Positions 8,347 through 18,000 of a stretch of DNA of 37,160 bases are shown in pieces (positions within the stretch are counted from its first letter, which is position 1; every line of letters begins with the position of its first letter). The notes under the pieces are model-generated. The model was given only the letters and a program-made list of their open reading frames with translations, ran no database searches and was not told where the DNA came from. The stretch spans positions 1 to 37,160 of the forward strand of contig JAJZXF010000019.1 in assembly GCA_021802485.1 (NCBI GenBank), written 5' to 3'. The translations under genes and the position numbers were made by a program. The DNA is from Actinomycetes bacterium. Lineage in GTDB: Bacteria; Actinomycetota; Acidimicrobiia; Acidimicrobiales; JAJZXF01.

Positions 8347-9097
8347 GCGAACCTCCTTCACCTAGGTCAATGTTCCTGCCTGGACCGGTTGCGAGCATCG
8401 GGATGAGCCACTCGGCAACCTCTTCGTCGAGGCGATTCACGATTCTGGTGGCCTCGCTCGCGAGCAAGGCCGGATCTGCGGTCCCCACAACTCCAACGCA
8501 AGGCATCCCTGCAGCATTCGCGGCGCGAGCTCCAGCAATCGAATCCTCAAAAACGACTACCTCGCAAGCATCGAGGGTGGCAAACACCTCGCGCGGCGCT
8601 AGTGCGCGCAGCGCTGCGAGCGCTATCTCGTACCCCTCGGGATCTGGCTTGCCACGGACGACGTCATCGCCTGCGACGACTACTCGGACATCCAGAGCCA
8701 GCCCAGCCGCTTCGATAGCTGCGTCCACCTCCGCGTGCACTGCTCCGGTGACCACGCCCACCGGCACGAGACGTGCAACCTCGCGCACCAGATGCACCGC
8801 ACCGGGGCGGATCCTCGGCCGCTTTAGCACCTCACGGCAGTAGCGCCGTGTCTTCTCCTGCTGTAGAAACGACGCAAGCTCCGTATCACCGCCACGATCG
8901 TGCATCTCGAGAATGGTTTCGACAATCTCGGCATCGCTGAGCCCCGCCAGCGACCGGTAGTACTCGTCGGCATCCAGAACCACACCAAGGTACTCGGAGA
9001 ATATCGAGCTAAAGAGCTCGCAAAGTAGTGGCTCATCGTCTGAGAGCGTCCCGTTGAAATCAAGTAACGCTGCCCGCACCGCCTGAGCCGCTGTCAC
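8339..9097 (-). CDS. HAD-superfamily hydrolase
   Basis: The 252-residue protein has the HAD motifs in order: motif I ALLDFNGTLSD (nucleophile Asp13), a helical class-I cap (about 20-95), motif II VVTGA, motif III GKPDPEGY and motif IV FEDSIAGARAA. This matches the beta-phosphoglucomutase/phosphatase group. The second motif-I acid, usually Asp in DxDGT, is Asn15. That Asp is the general acid/base in phosphatases, so the variant may work slowly or on another substrate. GTG at 9097 is preceded by GAGGAAGG. The stop overlaps the start of the dehydrogenase. Together with the kinase-like gene upstream it may dephosphorylate a choline-type or sugar phosphate, but this is inference from context. Confidence 0.8.
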   Translation of the reverse strand: MTAAQAVRAALLDFNGTLSDDEPLLCELFSSIFSEYLGVVLDADEYYRSLAGLSDAEIVETILEMHDRGGDTELASFLQQEKTRRYCREVLKRPRIRPGAVHLVREVARLVPVGVVTGAVHAEVDAAIEAAGLALDVRVVVAGDDVVRGKPDPEGYEIALAALRALAPREVFATLDACEVVVFEDSIAGARAANAAGMPCVGVVGTADPALLASEATRIVNRLDEEVAEWLIPMLATGPGRNIDLGEGGSHG

Positions 9098-9149
9098 CCA
9101 GCCTTCCTCGCCAGTAGCGATCCTGCGTCGTTGTAGCGATCACCCATCT

Positions 9150-10145
9150 TCACAGCCTGGAACCTGACATCGCAACATCTTGGAGCAGTCCATCAAGGTC
9201 AGGCCCTTCAAGTTCGGCAACCGCACGATCGTACTTTTCCATACCCCAGCTCCAGAAGTCGAAATCAATCTGTGCGACGCTCGCCTGGATGGATGCCCAG
9301 AGCGTCCATCCGTACTTGGACATGAGTCCCCACAACCGCGCTCGGGCCACCTTCTCTCTCAATGCCGCACCACTCAGCCCGTAGTAGTAAGCGACCAGGC
9401 TCTCGAGCTGTTCTCGAGAAAGGTTCGACTCGCTCCAGATATTGCCGAGCTCAAAACTAGGTTCGTTGTTGCCCGAGTACTCGTAGTCGATGATTCGGAC
9501 CCGTTCGCCGTCATCAATGAAGTTCTCTGCGAGTAGATCGTTGTTGCATGGAACAAGCTTCTCGGGACGCTCCGACATTGCCTTGCGGATCACAGCGATC
9601 CGATCGTCGAAGTCAAGATAGCCCTTCGGAAGGCGAAAGCCGCGCTCGAGCACCAGGCGCAGGTAGCCCTGCTGCACGGCAAACATGTTGAAGTCATTGC
9701 GGAACCGGCGCGCCCGGTGCAACACCCTACATGCCTGTGCAACGCGCTCCAGGCAGTCGCACTCACGAAGGTCCTTCGCCGAGAGGGTCCGCCCCTCCAA
9801 GTGCGCGATCACCAGCACATACGGATCCTCCATGTGGTCGACGACTGGCGCTCCCACACCGGCCTCTGCTGCAGCAATCGAGTTTTCGTACTCGTTTACG
9901 CGGTCGATAGCGAGGAGCCCGGACGTCTCGGGTGCGATGCGGACCACAAGGTCAGCCGAGGACGTCCTAACCCTGTAGTTCTCGTTCGTGAGCCCACCGG
10001 ACAGGCGCTCGATGGAGATCACCGGCCCCACAAGGAGCTCCAGCCGGGCAAGAACACGGTCGAGCCTATCAGCTGACACCCGTCGATCAGAGTCGATCAC
10101 CGTCCGATACTGTGAGATTTCCATCCGGGAGCTTCGATGCCTCAC
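9150..10145 (-). CDS. Choline/ethanolamine kinase-like phosphotransferase
   Basis: This 331-residue protein has the APH/choline-kinase fold: an N-lobe with ERLSGGLTNENYRVRT (phosphate-binding turn) and DLVVRIAP (ATP Lys position taken by Arg), and a C-lobe with the Brenner-type loop PCNNDLLAENFIDD followed by VRIIDYEYSGNNEPSFELGN. The last motif (IDxEY, with N/D metal ligands) is the choline/ethanolamine kinase form rather than the antibiotic kinase form. The catalytic HxD is replaced by NND, as in many bacterial homologues. GTG at 10145 overlaps the gltX stop as GTGA, which supports this start; an ATG at 10124 is the alternative. It would phosphorylate choline, ethanolamine or a related alcohol. 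Confidence 0.75.
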   Translation of the reverse strand: MRHRSSRMEISQYRTVIDSDRRVSADRLDRVLARLELLVGPVISIERLSGGLTNENYRVRTSSADLVVRIAPETSGLLAIDRVNEYENSIAAAEAGVGAPVVDHMEDPYVLVIAHLEGRTLSAKDLRECDCLERVAQACRVLHRARRFRNDFNMFAVQQGYLRLVLERGFRLPKGYLDFDDRIAVIRKAMSERPEKLVPCNNDLLAENFIDDGERVRIIDYEYSGNNEPSFELGNIWSESNLSREQLESLVAYYYGLSGAALREKVARARLWGLMSKYGWTLWASIQASVAQIDFDFWSWGMEKYDRAVAELEGPDLDGLLQDVAMSGSRL

Positions 10146-11707
10146 ACGGGTGCTACGCCAGAGGCCGGCTCAGGCCCTGTGTTCGCTGTGTTCTCGGGCT
10201 CTGCGTTCTCAAGCACTATATTCTCAGCCCCCATGCGCTCGAAAGCCGCTGAGATCCGCTCGAGGGTCTTCGCTCGACCGAGAACTTCGAGCGACTCGAA
10301 CAGCGGCAGCCCTACGGTAGCTCCCGTGACTGCGACCCTGATAGGTGCCTGTGCCTTTGCGAGCTTCATGCCCGCGTTCTCAGCGATCTGAAGTGTAGCC
10401 TCACGAATGGGTTCCTTGGCCCAGTCACAACACCTGTACGCGCTAGCCGCCGCGTCCAGGATTGCCTTCGAAACCGGAGAGCGCATCACCTTCTCCCACG
10501 CGACCTCTTTGACCTCGGGCAAGTCCACGAAGAGGAATCCAACCATTTCCGGAACCTCCGCGAGGGTGCTCACCCTCTCTTGCACGAGGGGTGCAAGCTG
10601 GCGAAATGCGTCAACCTCAAGGGAGCGGGACTGCGTCACCAGCCCAGCGAGCCACGGAAGGCACGTGCTCACGAACTCCTCTCCGGCCATTGCCCTCAGG
10701 TGCTCTCCATTGAAGTGGGTCAGTTTGCGAACATCAAAAAATGCTGGCGAGTGACTCACGTCCTCGAGATCAAAGCTCGACACGAGCTGCTCAATCTGCA
10801 TGATCTCCTCGCCTCCCGGAGGGCTCCATCCAAGCAGCGCTAGATAATTGCAGAACGCTGACGACAAGTAGCCCTGATCTCTATAGAGATCAACCGATAC
10901 CGGATCACGACGTTTCGACAGTTTCTGGCGCCGCTCGTTGACGAGTATCGGCAGATGCGCAAAGACCGGCAGCTCGGGCCCACCGAGCGCGTTCCATACG
11001 AGCACGTTCTTCGGAGCCGACGGGAGGAGATCCTCCCCCCTGATGACGTGCGTTATCCGCATCTCGATGTCATCAACCACATTTGCGAGCACGAAGAGAG
11101 GAGCACCTGTCGACTTTGTAAGCGCAAAGTCCTCGATCGACGAGCAGGCAAACTCAACATCCCCCCGGATCAGGTCCCTGACCACCACATTTCCCTCGTC
11201 AGGAACCCTGAAACGCAACAAGCGTCCTGGCCCCGGCGCGAGGCCTCGGTCCCTGCAGTAGCGATCGTAGCCCGGCGTTGTAGCCTGCTTCGTGCGCCTC
11301 AGAACCTCATCGCGCGTACAATCGCAAGCATAGACCTTACCAGCGGATACGAGCTTTTCGATAGCTGCTGCGTAGAGCTCACCGCGCTCGGACTGGCGAT
11401 AGGGTCCTTCGTCAGGCTCCAGACCAAGCCAGGAAAGCGCCGAAAAGATGCCGTCCACCCACTCCTCACGGTTCCTCTCGGCATCGGTATCCTCGATCCG
11501 AAGTATGAACACACCGCGGTGCCTTCGAGCAAAGAGCCAGTTAAACAAAGCAGTCCTAGCACTGCCAACATGGAGGTAACCGGTCGGCGAGGGAGCAAAC
11601 CTGACCCGGGGAGCACCGATCGGGTCACTCTGGGCGCGACTGACGTCCGAATACAATGCCTCGCTCACCACCCGCGCTTTTTGGCCCACAAGCGAACTCG
11701 CGCACAA
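10142..11707 (-). CDS. gltX: Glutamyl-tRNA synthetase
   Basis: A class I aminoacyl-tRNA synthetase that charges tRNA-Glu (and probably tRNA-Gln, to be amidated by GatCAB as usual in actinobacteria). FAPSPTGYLHVGSARTALFN holds the HIGH motif (HVGS), RIEDTD follows, CDC and a later YDRYC make up the zinc-type insertion, and NERRQKLSKRRD holds the KMSKS-type motif (KLSKR). The C-terminal third is the helical anticodon-binding domain. At 521 residues it is slightly long because of about 30 residues before the core; the start codon (TTG/GTG) is uncertain and a GTG a few codons downstream is possible. It sits inside an otherwise catabolic minus-strand gene run. Confidence 0.93.
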   Translation of the reverse strand: MCASSLVGQKARVVSEALYSDVSRAQSDPIGAPRVRFAPSPTGYLHVGSARTALFNWLFARRHRGVFILRIEDTDAERNREEWVDGIFSALSWLGLEPDEGPYRQSERGELYAAAIEKLVSAGKVYACDCTRDEVLRRTKQATTPGYDRYCRDRGLAPGPGRLLRFRVPDEGNVVVRDLIRGDVEFACSSIEDFALTKSTGAPLFVLANVVDDIEMRITHVIRGEDLLPSAPKNVLVWNALGGPELPVFAHLPILVNERRQKLSKRRDPVSVDLYRDQGYLSSAFCNYLALLGWSPPGGEEIMQIEQLVSSFDLEDVSHSPAFFDVRKLTHFNGEHLRAMAGEEFVSTCLPWLAGLVTQSRSLEVDAFRQLAPLVQERVSTLAEVPEMVGFLFVDLPEVKEVAWEKVMRSPVSKAILDAAASAYRCCDWAKEPIREATLQIAENAGMKLAKAQAPIRVAVTGATVGLPLFESLEVLGRAKTLERISAAFERMGAENIVLENAEPENTANTGPEPASGVAPV

Positions 11708-11717
11708 ACTATAAGGC

Positions 11718-12800
11718 TCACGTGAACTGAATCACCTGGCGGATTACCTCGCCCTTTCGCATAGCATCGAACGCATCGTTCACCTGTGAGATATCCAGCC
11801 TACGAGAGATCATGCCTTCCAGATCCAGCCGGCCTGCCCGCCATAGATCGATGATGCGGCCAAAGTCGCTGCGGACATCCGCAGAGCCGTAGAAGGTGCC
11901 AAGGATCCTCTTTTCCATGTAGAACAGCTCGAAGGCACTCAGCTCCACCATGTCGTCGGAACGTCCCGCACCCACGATCACCGTCGTGCCTCCACGTCGA
12001 GTCGCGTCGTAAGCAGCACGTATGGTCTGGGACAGACCGATCACCTCGAAGGCATAATCGAAGCCGTCACCGCCGGTAATCTCATCCGAGACGCCCATCA
12101 GGTCCGCGGCAAGAACCGCGTGGGTCGCGCCAAAGCGCTTAGCATCCTCGAGCTTCGCCGCCACGGTGTCCACTCCCACTATCGCGGCTGCGCCTGCAAC
12201 GCGGGCCCCCTGTATGGTCGAGATTCCGACTCCGCCGCAGCCGAATACCACCACCGAAGAGCCAGGACGGACCTTCGCACAGTTCACCGCAGCACCAACC
12301 CCGGTCGTCACCGCGCAGCCGATGAGCGCCGCAATGTCGAAGGGGACATCGCTCGGTATCGGGACCACCGCTTCAGACGGAAGGACCACCTGCTCTGCAA
12401 AGACGCCGGTCCCGCCAAAACCAAAGGCCATAGTGTCCGCGTACTTGAACCTCGGCATAAGGCCCACGCCAAACATGATCTTGCTGCAAAGGTTCGCCTG
12501 GCCACCCAGACAGAACCGGCACGAACCACACGGTGGCGCCCAAGCGATGATCACATGATCCCCTTCGGACACGTTGCGCACGCCATCACCTACAGCTAGC
12601 ACCTCTCCAGCGCCTTCGTGCCCCAGCACCGCTGGGGTTGGCTGTGGAAGAACGCCGGTTATTGCCGACAGGTCGGAGTGGCACACCCCAGCCGCGGCAA
12701 TTCGCACCAGAACCTCACCCGCGCCAGGACCCACGACCTCAACATCGTCGCGTACCTCAAGAGCATCATCTCCAACGTCCCTAAGAACAGCTGCACGCAC
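11718..12800 (-). CDS. Zinc-dependent medium-chain alcohol dehydrogenase
   Basis: The product (360 residues from GTG 12800) is an MDR alcohol dehydrogenase. Catalytic zinc ligands are seen in GVCHSD, GHEGAG and GCAVTTG; the structural zinc lobe is CGSCRFCLGGQANLC; the Rossmann motif is VFGCGGVGIST with an acidic residue in VGVDTVAAK, pointing to NAD(H). GGAGGT lies 7 nt before GTG 12800, so this start is preferred over the track start at 12824, which would absorb the Shine-Dalgarno sequence. The protein resembles class III/NDMA-dependent type enzymes of actinobacteria. Substrate is unknown; the neighbours (kinase, HAD, demethylating dehydrogenase) would fit amino-alcohol or one-carbon metabolism. 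Confidence 0.88.
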   Translation of the reverse strand: MRAAVLRDVGDDALEVRDDVEVVGPGAGEVLVRIAAAGVCHSDLSAITGVLPQPTPAVLGHEGAGEVLAVGDGVRNVSEGDHVIIAWAPPCGSCRFCLGGQANLCSKIMFGVGLMPRFKYADTMAFGFGGTGVFAEQVVLPSEAVVPIPSDVPFDIAALIGCAVTTGVGAAVNCAKVRPGSSVVVFGCGGVGISTIQGARVAGAAAIVGVDTVAAKLEDAKRFGATHAVLAADLMGVSDEITGGDGFDYAFEVIGLSQTIRAAYDATRRGGTTVIVGAGRSDDMVELSAFELFYMEKRILGTFYGSADVRSDFGRIIDLWRAGRLDLEGMISRRLDISQVNDAFDAMRKGEVIRQVIQFT

Positions 12801-13032
12801 TTGCCTACCTCCGTCAACTCCCAATACCGCGACACTGCGGATTCAAGGACAACCCGGGCCCTAGGATACTCCCGCGCTCCTTGCTGTGTTAGCCCACACG
12901 GGATTTCCGATCCCCCAGCAATGTTCCCATCGAGCGCGCTTGAGATCATTGCTAGCCGACTCAGTCGCATCCCGCCAAAACAAGACCGCGACCTCTCGGC
13001 AGCCTGCGATGCATCCCAATCGCCGCCAGGCT

Positions 13033-13053
13033 CCGCATTCCAAGTGAATGCGG
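13033..13053 (-). terminator. 8-bp hairpin just after the lipoprotein hydrolase gene
   Basis: CCGCATTC-CAAGT-GAATGCGG is a perfect 8-bp stem with a 5-nt loop that begins about 1 nt after the stop codon (minus sense). There is no T-run. It separates the acyl-CoA dehydrogenase/hydrolase pair from the alcohol dehydrogenase transcript. Confidence 0.55.
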
Positions 13054-13054
13054 A

Positions 13055-15391
13055 TCAGCCGCGATTGCCAGCCGGGACGTAACGCCTGCAGGGCTCGCCT
13101 CGAAGTGATGGACAGGCTGGCTGCGCATCACTTGGCACCAAACCAGGGACTACTGCTAGCACAAGGCTTGACGGCCTGAGCCCACCGAGAGCAACGGTGT
13201 CGAGAACCTTTCCGCGGGTCTGGAACGTGTCGAAAGCCCACTCCGGGCGATCGCCGCCAGGAGCGCTCAATGTTATGCGGATTCGCGACCCAGCTCGAAA
13301 TGCATACGCAATCGGGTCGATCGGGATCCGCACCTCCACAAACCTTCCACGTGGAAGCGGGCGAGCAGTTGACGCGAGGTAGGTCGGGACTGGATGCAGT
13401 GCGCTGGATGCACGCCTGTTCAGAGCACGGTCGCTTGCACGAAGAAAGCCCGAGGTGATGTACATCTCCTCTCCATCCGGGCGAACCTCGGATATCGTCG
13501 CCTGGATGTCTGTGTTCGCCGCTGTCGATGCGAGCATCAAATTCAGGCTGGCCGGACCGACGACGACCATGTCATTGCGGAGGGGCGCCGATATGAACCC
13601 CAGCCCCTCGCTTCCCACGACCGGAGTCCAATCGTAGGGAGGCTGTGCGCTCCATGGGTTCGCAGAAGGAGCGAGATCAGTCGCGGGCCTCAAAGCCGGA
13701 TTCGGTCGGAACGACGCGCTGCTCGAGCCTGGGCGTCTCGTGCTCAGCTGACCACCCGCGCCGAGGTAGAACGTGGTCGCTATCGCCCTTCGCGGTGGCC
13801 AGGTGGAGAAGCCTTGCTCCCATTCCGGCTGCATCGCGCCCGGACCAAGGCTGCCCCCGCCGTTGTCGAACAGAACCCGTACCCGTGGATCATTCTTGAC
13901 AAAGGCAGCGCGCGCTACTGCGAGGCTCTTCGCGTGGGTGAAACGCAGCGGCGGAGGCGTTTCAGCCCTTATCCCGGTAACCGTCGAGTAAAGCTTCTCT
14001 GCGAGAAAGTCGAAGTTCGCTGGCTGCGAAGGGACCACATCCGCGACGTACAGGTCGAGGAACTCCAACCAACGGGATAGGATCGCTGGACCGAGGGAGT
14101 CGATATGGGTGCCATTAATCATCGTGACCCATACCCGCCGGTCACCCGCAAGCGCTGGGATGATGCCAGGCCACTGCGGTCCCGTCTCGTCGTCCTGGAG
14201 AGCACCAGCCAGAAAGACAGGAACCTTGATGTGCCTCGCCCACGCAGTAGGCGAACGAGTAGCGAAGAAGCTTGGAGTCTCGTAGTGGCCGTTTTTCAAT
14301 AGCAAGGCGATATCTCGCGTTTGGAGATGCAGCGCCTGGTCCGCAATGCACTGGCGGTCGCCGGCTGCCACCAGCGCCTTCGCATAAGCATCGCCACCGG
14401 AAGGCGCAGCGCCCGCATCCTTGACGCGTGCAGCGATCCAGGTTGCAGCGAAGCCATTGTTCAATATGCCACCCGGAACCCCCGTATCGTACAGGTTGTT
14501 AGTCACACTCAACGGGGCAATCGCAGCGAGACCGGGAGGGTCTGCTCCAGCGACGAACAGCTGTGAAATTCCCGAGAACGAGATGCCCACCAGCCCTACC
14601 TTGTGATTCTTCACCCAGGGCTGCGAAGCGACGATGCGCACCGCGTCGTATCCATCGTAGGTGGTGTTCAGGCCGAACAGGTCGAATGCACCGCCTGAGC
14701 ATCCGGTGCCACGCATCTGTAGGCTCACGCTAGCGAAGCCCAGCAATGGGGCCATGACCGAGCCGATGATAGTCGCCGTGCTCGGCAACAGCGGGTTCGA
14801 TAGGTTCGCGCCAGGAGTAGCAAGGGCGTTTGCGAGGTTCCCAGGTGCTGCAATCGAGTAGCCTGAGTACTCGATCACCGTTGGGAACGGACCGTCCGCA
14901 AGAGTCTTTCCCGGTGGCAGGCGCAGCGTCGCCGCGAGCTTCACCCCGTCGCGCATGGTGATGTAATTCAAGCCCTCTTGCATGTGCTGGGATGAGTAGA
15001 AGCTCTCAGGTGGCGTGTCATGTACGCTCAGCACTCTGAACGCCCGCGTCCCAAAGACCTTGCGCTGCTCGACAGCTCTAAAGGTGTACCCCCGCCCAGG
15101 CGCAAGACCCCGGACGATCAGGCTCCCGAGCCGGTCAGCAACACCAGACCCCGCGACGTGCCCCGACGCGTCGACTGCAAGGAGCCTTTCACCCGGGCTC
15201 GCACCGAGCACATACGCCTCGTCAATAGACCCATGGCCAGTAAAATCAGCTCGCGCTGTGATTGCTGGAGCAACGCCACGAGGAGCAGCGAGGCTTGCTG
15301 GTGAACCCCTAGGAGCTGCGCAACCAGCCAGCAGCCCGCCGGCCAGCGCTACCGCCAGCAGTGCCCAGCGGCTCCCGGCGAAACCAGTCAG
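13055..15391 (-). CDS. CocE/NonD (S15)-type lipoprotein hydrolase with probable CTG start
   Basis: The track ORF (15211) begins mid-protein. The same frame continues upstream to a lipoprotein signal: [16 protein letters not shown], lipobox Cys at about residue 24. The frame has no ATG, GTG or TTG between the preceding in-frame stop and the lipobox. CTG at 15391 overlaps the stop of the acyl-CoA dehydrogenase (CTGA), the likeliest start, giving 778 residues. The catalytic domain has GISFSG (nucleophile Ser near 271), an Asp in [12 protein letters not shown] and a His in INGTHIDSL, as in X-Pro dipeptidyl-peptidase/cocaine-esterase proteins. The C-terminal third is the jelly-roll domain of that family ([24 protein letters not shown]). 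It would hydrolyse an ester or peptide bond outside the membrane. Confidence 0.82.
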   Translation of the reverse strand: MTGFAGSRWALLAVALAGGLLAGCAAPRGSPASLAAPRGVAPAITARADFTGHGSIDEAYVLGASPGERLLAVDASGHVAGSGVADRLGSLIVRGLAPGRGYTFRAVEQRKVFGTRAFRVLSVHDTPPESFYSSQHMQEGLNYITMRDGVKLAATLRLPPGKTLADGPFPTVIEYSGYSIAAPGNLANALATPGANLSNPLLPSTATIIGSVMAPLLGFASVSLQMRGTGCSGGAFDLFGLNTTYDGYDAVRIVASQPWVKNHKVGLVGISFSGISQLFVAGADPPGLAAIAPLSVTNNLYDTGVPGGILNNGFAATWIAARVKDAGAAPSGGDAYAKALVAAGDRQCIADQALHLQTRDIALLLKNGHYETPSFFATRSPTAWARHIKVPVFLAGALQDDETGPQWPGIIPALAGDRRVWVTMINGTHIDSLGPAILSRWLEFLDLYVADVVPSQPANFDFLAEKLYSTVTGIRAETPPPLRFTHAKSLAVARAAFVKNDPRVRVLFDNGGGSLGPGAMQPEWEQGFSTWPPRRAIATTFYLGAGGQLSTRRPGSSSASFRPNPALRPATDLAPSANPWSAQPPYDWTPVVGSEGLGFISAPLRNDMVVVGPASLNLMLASTAANTDIQATISEVRPDGEEMYITSGFLRASDRALNRRASSALHPVPTYLASTARPLPRGRFVEVRIPIDPIAYAFRAGSRIRITLSAPGGDRPEWAFDTFQTRGKVLDTVALGGLRPSSLVLAVVPGLVPSDAQPACPSLRGEPCRRYVPAGNRG

Positions 15392-16602
15392 CGGATGTGA
15401 ACCCCAGAGATGGCGCGCGAGATGATTAGGCGCTGTATCTCAGAAGTTCCCTCAAAGATCGTGTAGATCTTCGCGTCTCTGTGCCAGCGCTCCACCGGGT
15501 AGTCCTTCACGTATCCGTACCCACCAAGAATCTGGATCGCCTGCTCGGTTACCCACACTGCGGTCTCGCCTGCAAAGAGCTTCGACATGGACCCCTCCCC
15601 GTTCTCAAAGCTCTTGCGATTGGCCGCCATCCACGCAGCACGATGAACCAGCAACCTAGCAGCGTCGACGTTCATCTTCATGTCCGCGAGCTTGAAGGCG
15701 ATTGCCTGATTCTCGATGATCGCGCGACCGAACTGCTTGCGCTCCTTCGCGTACTCGAGCGCGTACTCATACGCGGCTCGCGCTATGCCAACTGCCTGGG
15801 CGCCAACAAGTGGACGCGACGCCTCGAAGGTGGCCATTGCTGCTTGAGAGCTGGAACGCTTGCCCTCGCGCGCACGGCTCAGCCGCTCGTCGAGGCGCTC
15901 CTTGCCGCCAAGAAGGCACCTACCTGGGATGCGGCAGGACTCCAGGATCACCTCAGCTGTATGGGAGGCCCGTATGCCCATCTTCGAGAACTTCTGCCCC
16001 TGGCGGATACCAGCGGTTCCAGAAGGCACCACGAAGCTTGCCTGACCCCGGGAACCGAGCTGTGGATCCACCGATGCCACGATCACGTGCAGGTCTGCAA
16101 TGCCTCCATTGGTGATCCAGGTCTTCGTCCCGTCTAGTGTCCAGGTATCAGATGCCTCGTCATACACCGCCCTCGTGCGAAGTGAGCTGACATCAGAACC
16201 TGCATCGGGCTCCGTCACCGCAAAGGCAGCGAGCTTCACGTCGTCAGGGGTGCCGAAGCACTGGGGAACCCACTCAGCAACCTGCTCAGGCGTCCCAGTG
16301 GCGTAAATTCCAGCAACCGCGAGCGTGGAACCGAAGATCGCGAGGCCAATGCCCGCATCTCCCCACGTAATCTCCTCGCTAATCAATGGGAACGTCAAGC
16401 CAGTCGGATCCAGGTAGCAGTTTGCGATGAAATCGAACGAGTACAGTCCGACCTTTGCAGCTTCCTGGATAATCGGCCAGGGCGTCTCCTCGCGTTCATC
16501 CCACTCTTGTGCAGCTGGTCTTATGACGCTCTCTGCAAAGTCATGGACCCACTTTTGGACCTGGAGCTGATCCTCGTTGAGCTCCAGCGAGAAATCGGAC
16601 AA
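15388..16602 (-). CDS. Acyl-CoA dehydrogenase
   Basis: The 404-residue flavoprotein shows the family order: N-terminal helical domain, central beta-domain with [18 protein letters not shown] and [12 protein letters not shown], and C-terminal helical domain with [32 protein letters not shown] and IFEGTSEIQ. The Glu in IFEGTSE (about residue 384) is the catalytic base of short/medium-chain enzymes. It oxidises an acyl-CoA to the 2-enoyl-CoA and passes electrons to ETF. TTG at 16602 is preceded by GAGGTGAG. The 3' end overlaps the lipoprotein hydrolase start, so both are cotranslated. The chain-length specificity cannot be told. Confidence 0.9.
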   Translation of the reverse strand: MSDFSLELNEDQLQVQKWVHDFAESVIRPAAQEWDEREETPWPIIQEAAKVGLYSFDFIANCYLDPTGLTFPLISEEITWGDAGIGLAIFGSTLAVAGIYATGTPEQVAEWVPQCFGTPDDVKLAAFAVTEPDAGSDVSSLRTRAVYDEASDTWTLDGTKTWITNGGIADLHVIVASVDPQLGSRGQASFVVPSGTAGIRQGQKFSKMGIRASHTAEVILESCRIPGRCLLGGKERLDERLSRAREGKRSSSQAAMATFEASRPLVGAQAVGIARAAYEYALEYAKERKQFGRAIIENQAIAFKLADMKMNVDAARLLVHRAAWMAANRKSFENGEGSMSKLFAGETAVWVTEQAIQILGGYGYVKDYPVERWHRDAKIYTIFEGTSEIQRLIISRAISGVHIR

Positions 16603-16649
16603 AGTCTCACCTCGTACGTAGATTGATATGGAGTTCTATTCTTTAGGCT

Positions 16650-16669
16650 AGCCGAAGACACCTTCGGCT
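16650..16669 (-). terminator. Perfect 8-bp hairpin between MFS and acyl-CoA dehydrogenase genes
   Basis: AGCCGAAG-ACAC-CTTCGGCT (plus-strand sequence) forms an 8-bp stem with a 4-nt loop, placed after the MFS stop and before the dehydrogenase start. The T-run is missing, so termination strength is uncertain. The AT-richer stretch just downstream (about 16620-16645) may hold the dehydrogenase promoter. Confidence 0.55.
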
Positions 16670-16740
16670 CCCCTACTCGACATTCTGTGACAGCTGGTCC
16701 CCTGATAGCAGCACCGAGCTACCACAGCGAGCGACCATGC

Positions 16741-17985
16741 TCAGCCATCAGGTGACAGCCTCCGGTCGCGACGACCCGCGGCTGCAACTAAGGCTACTCC
16801 TACTAGCGCTGCGGCCACCAGATAGCTCCCGCTCGCGCCGAGAACCGCAAAAACCACTCCCCCAGCCAGCGGTCCTGCGGTCCTCGCCAGGCTGACAATT
16901 CCCTGCTGCGTGCCGAGAACACCTCCGCTAGCGCCAGCGGATCGGCAAGCAGATATCACCGCGGCAAGCATTGGCGCGGTCAATGCCTGGCCGAGGGCCA
17001 GAGCACCTACAGCACACGCGACGCCAACAAGTGAGTGGGCCTGTGAAAGCACTACGAGCCCCAAGAGCACGCAGGACAAGCCGACCCTGATGCCCGAAGG
17101 CTCGCCGAGGGCCCTCACCACCCGCTTGATCAGGCCCACTTGCACACACACGATCACGATGCCGACCGCTGTGAAGATGACCCCGATACCAGCGAGTCCC
17201 GTACCGAAGCGCCCGTTGACGAACAGTGGAAGTGTCGTCTCGAAACCGCTGAAGGCGACCGTGAGGAGGAAGCTCACCGCTAGCCACCACAACAGGCGAT
17301 TACGACCGGGCTGTACTGCAGGAGCCTGCATGCGATCTTCGTGAATGGGTTGCACATCGTTCGCATGACGGGTCTCGGTGAGCTTCCACGCGGCTATGCA
17401 CGCATTCACGCCGGCAACAACGCCGGCAACGAGGAAGGGAAGCCTCTCGCCACCCAGCGCAGCGAGAGCCCCGAGAGCAGGACCGATCACGAAACCTACG
17501 CCGAAGGCCGCGGACAAGAGCCCGAATAGCCGCGCCCTATCCCCCGGCTCGGTCACATCTGCAACCGAGGCCCTTGCCACAGCAACACTAGAGCCTGACG
17601 CACCGTCAAGGATCCGCGCAGCAAAGAGAACCCACAGGCTAGGCGCCAATCCCGTCGCCACGCTTGCGAGTGCGGTCCCTATCATGGACAAGACGATCAC
17701 CCGCTTGCGCCCGTAGCGATCCGACAGCCGGCCTAGCAGCGGCGCAAAGATGACTTGCGCAGCCGAGAACGAGGCTACAACCGCGCCGATCACAGCTGGT
17801 GACGCTTGAAAGTGCTTCGCGTAAAGCGGGAGCAGGGGAAACACGATCCCGAACCCCACGAGATCAGTCGCCACGGTTATCCAAAGCACCCCGAAGCCAG
17901 CTGGCAACCCAGTCCTTGGGCGCTTTACCTCCCTATTCCCAAGGCTCACAGCTGAAGTCCCGCGATAGACATTTCCTCGATTCAA
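16741..17985 (-). CDS. MFS multidrug-type efflux transporter (DHA1/TetA-like)
   Basis: The 414-residue protein has about 12 membrane segments in two halves joined by a charged loop near residue 210. Motif A is GRLSDRYGRKRV in loop 2-3, and LDGASGSSVAVARASVADV and FGLLSAAFGVGFVIGPALGA are the helix 4/5 motifs (motif C) of drug:H+ antiporters. It is likely an exporter of a small hydrophobic compound; the substrate is unknown. The TTG start at 17985 adds about 25 non-membrane residues; the true start may be an internal GTG/TTG nearer WITVATDLVGFG. It lies 15 nt downstream of cysS and is probably cotranscribed with it. Confidence 0.85.
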   Translation of the reverse strand: MNRGNVYRGTSAVSLGNREVKRPRTGLPAGFGVLWITVATDLVGFGIVFPLLPLYAKHFQASPAVIGAVVASFSAAQVIFAPLLGRLSDRYGRKRVIVLSMIGTALASVATGLAPSLWVLFAARILDGASGSSVAVARASVADVTEPGDRARLFGLLSAAFGVGFVIGPALGALAALGGERLPFLVAGVVAGVNACIAAWKLTETRHANDVQPIHEDRMQAPAVQPGRNRLLWWLAVSFLLTVAFSGFETTLPLFVNGRFGTGLAGIGVIFTAVGIVIVCVQVGLIKRVVRALGEPSGIRVGLSCVLLGLVVLSQAHSLVGVACAVGALALGQALTAPMLAAVISACRSAGASGGVLGTQQGIVSLARTAGPLAGGVVFAVLGASGSYLVAAALVGVALVAAAGRRDRRLSPDG

Positions 17986-18000
17986 GCCGAAAAACAGACG

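Noticed and set aside
10955-11725. Plus-strand ORF of 256 residues
   Set aside because: It is antisense to gltX.
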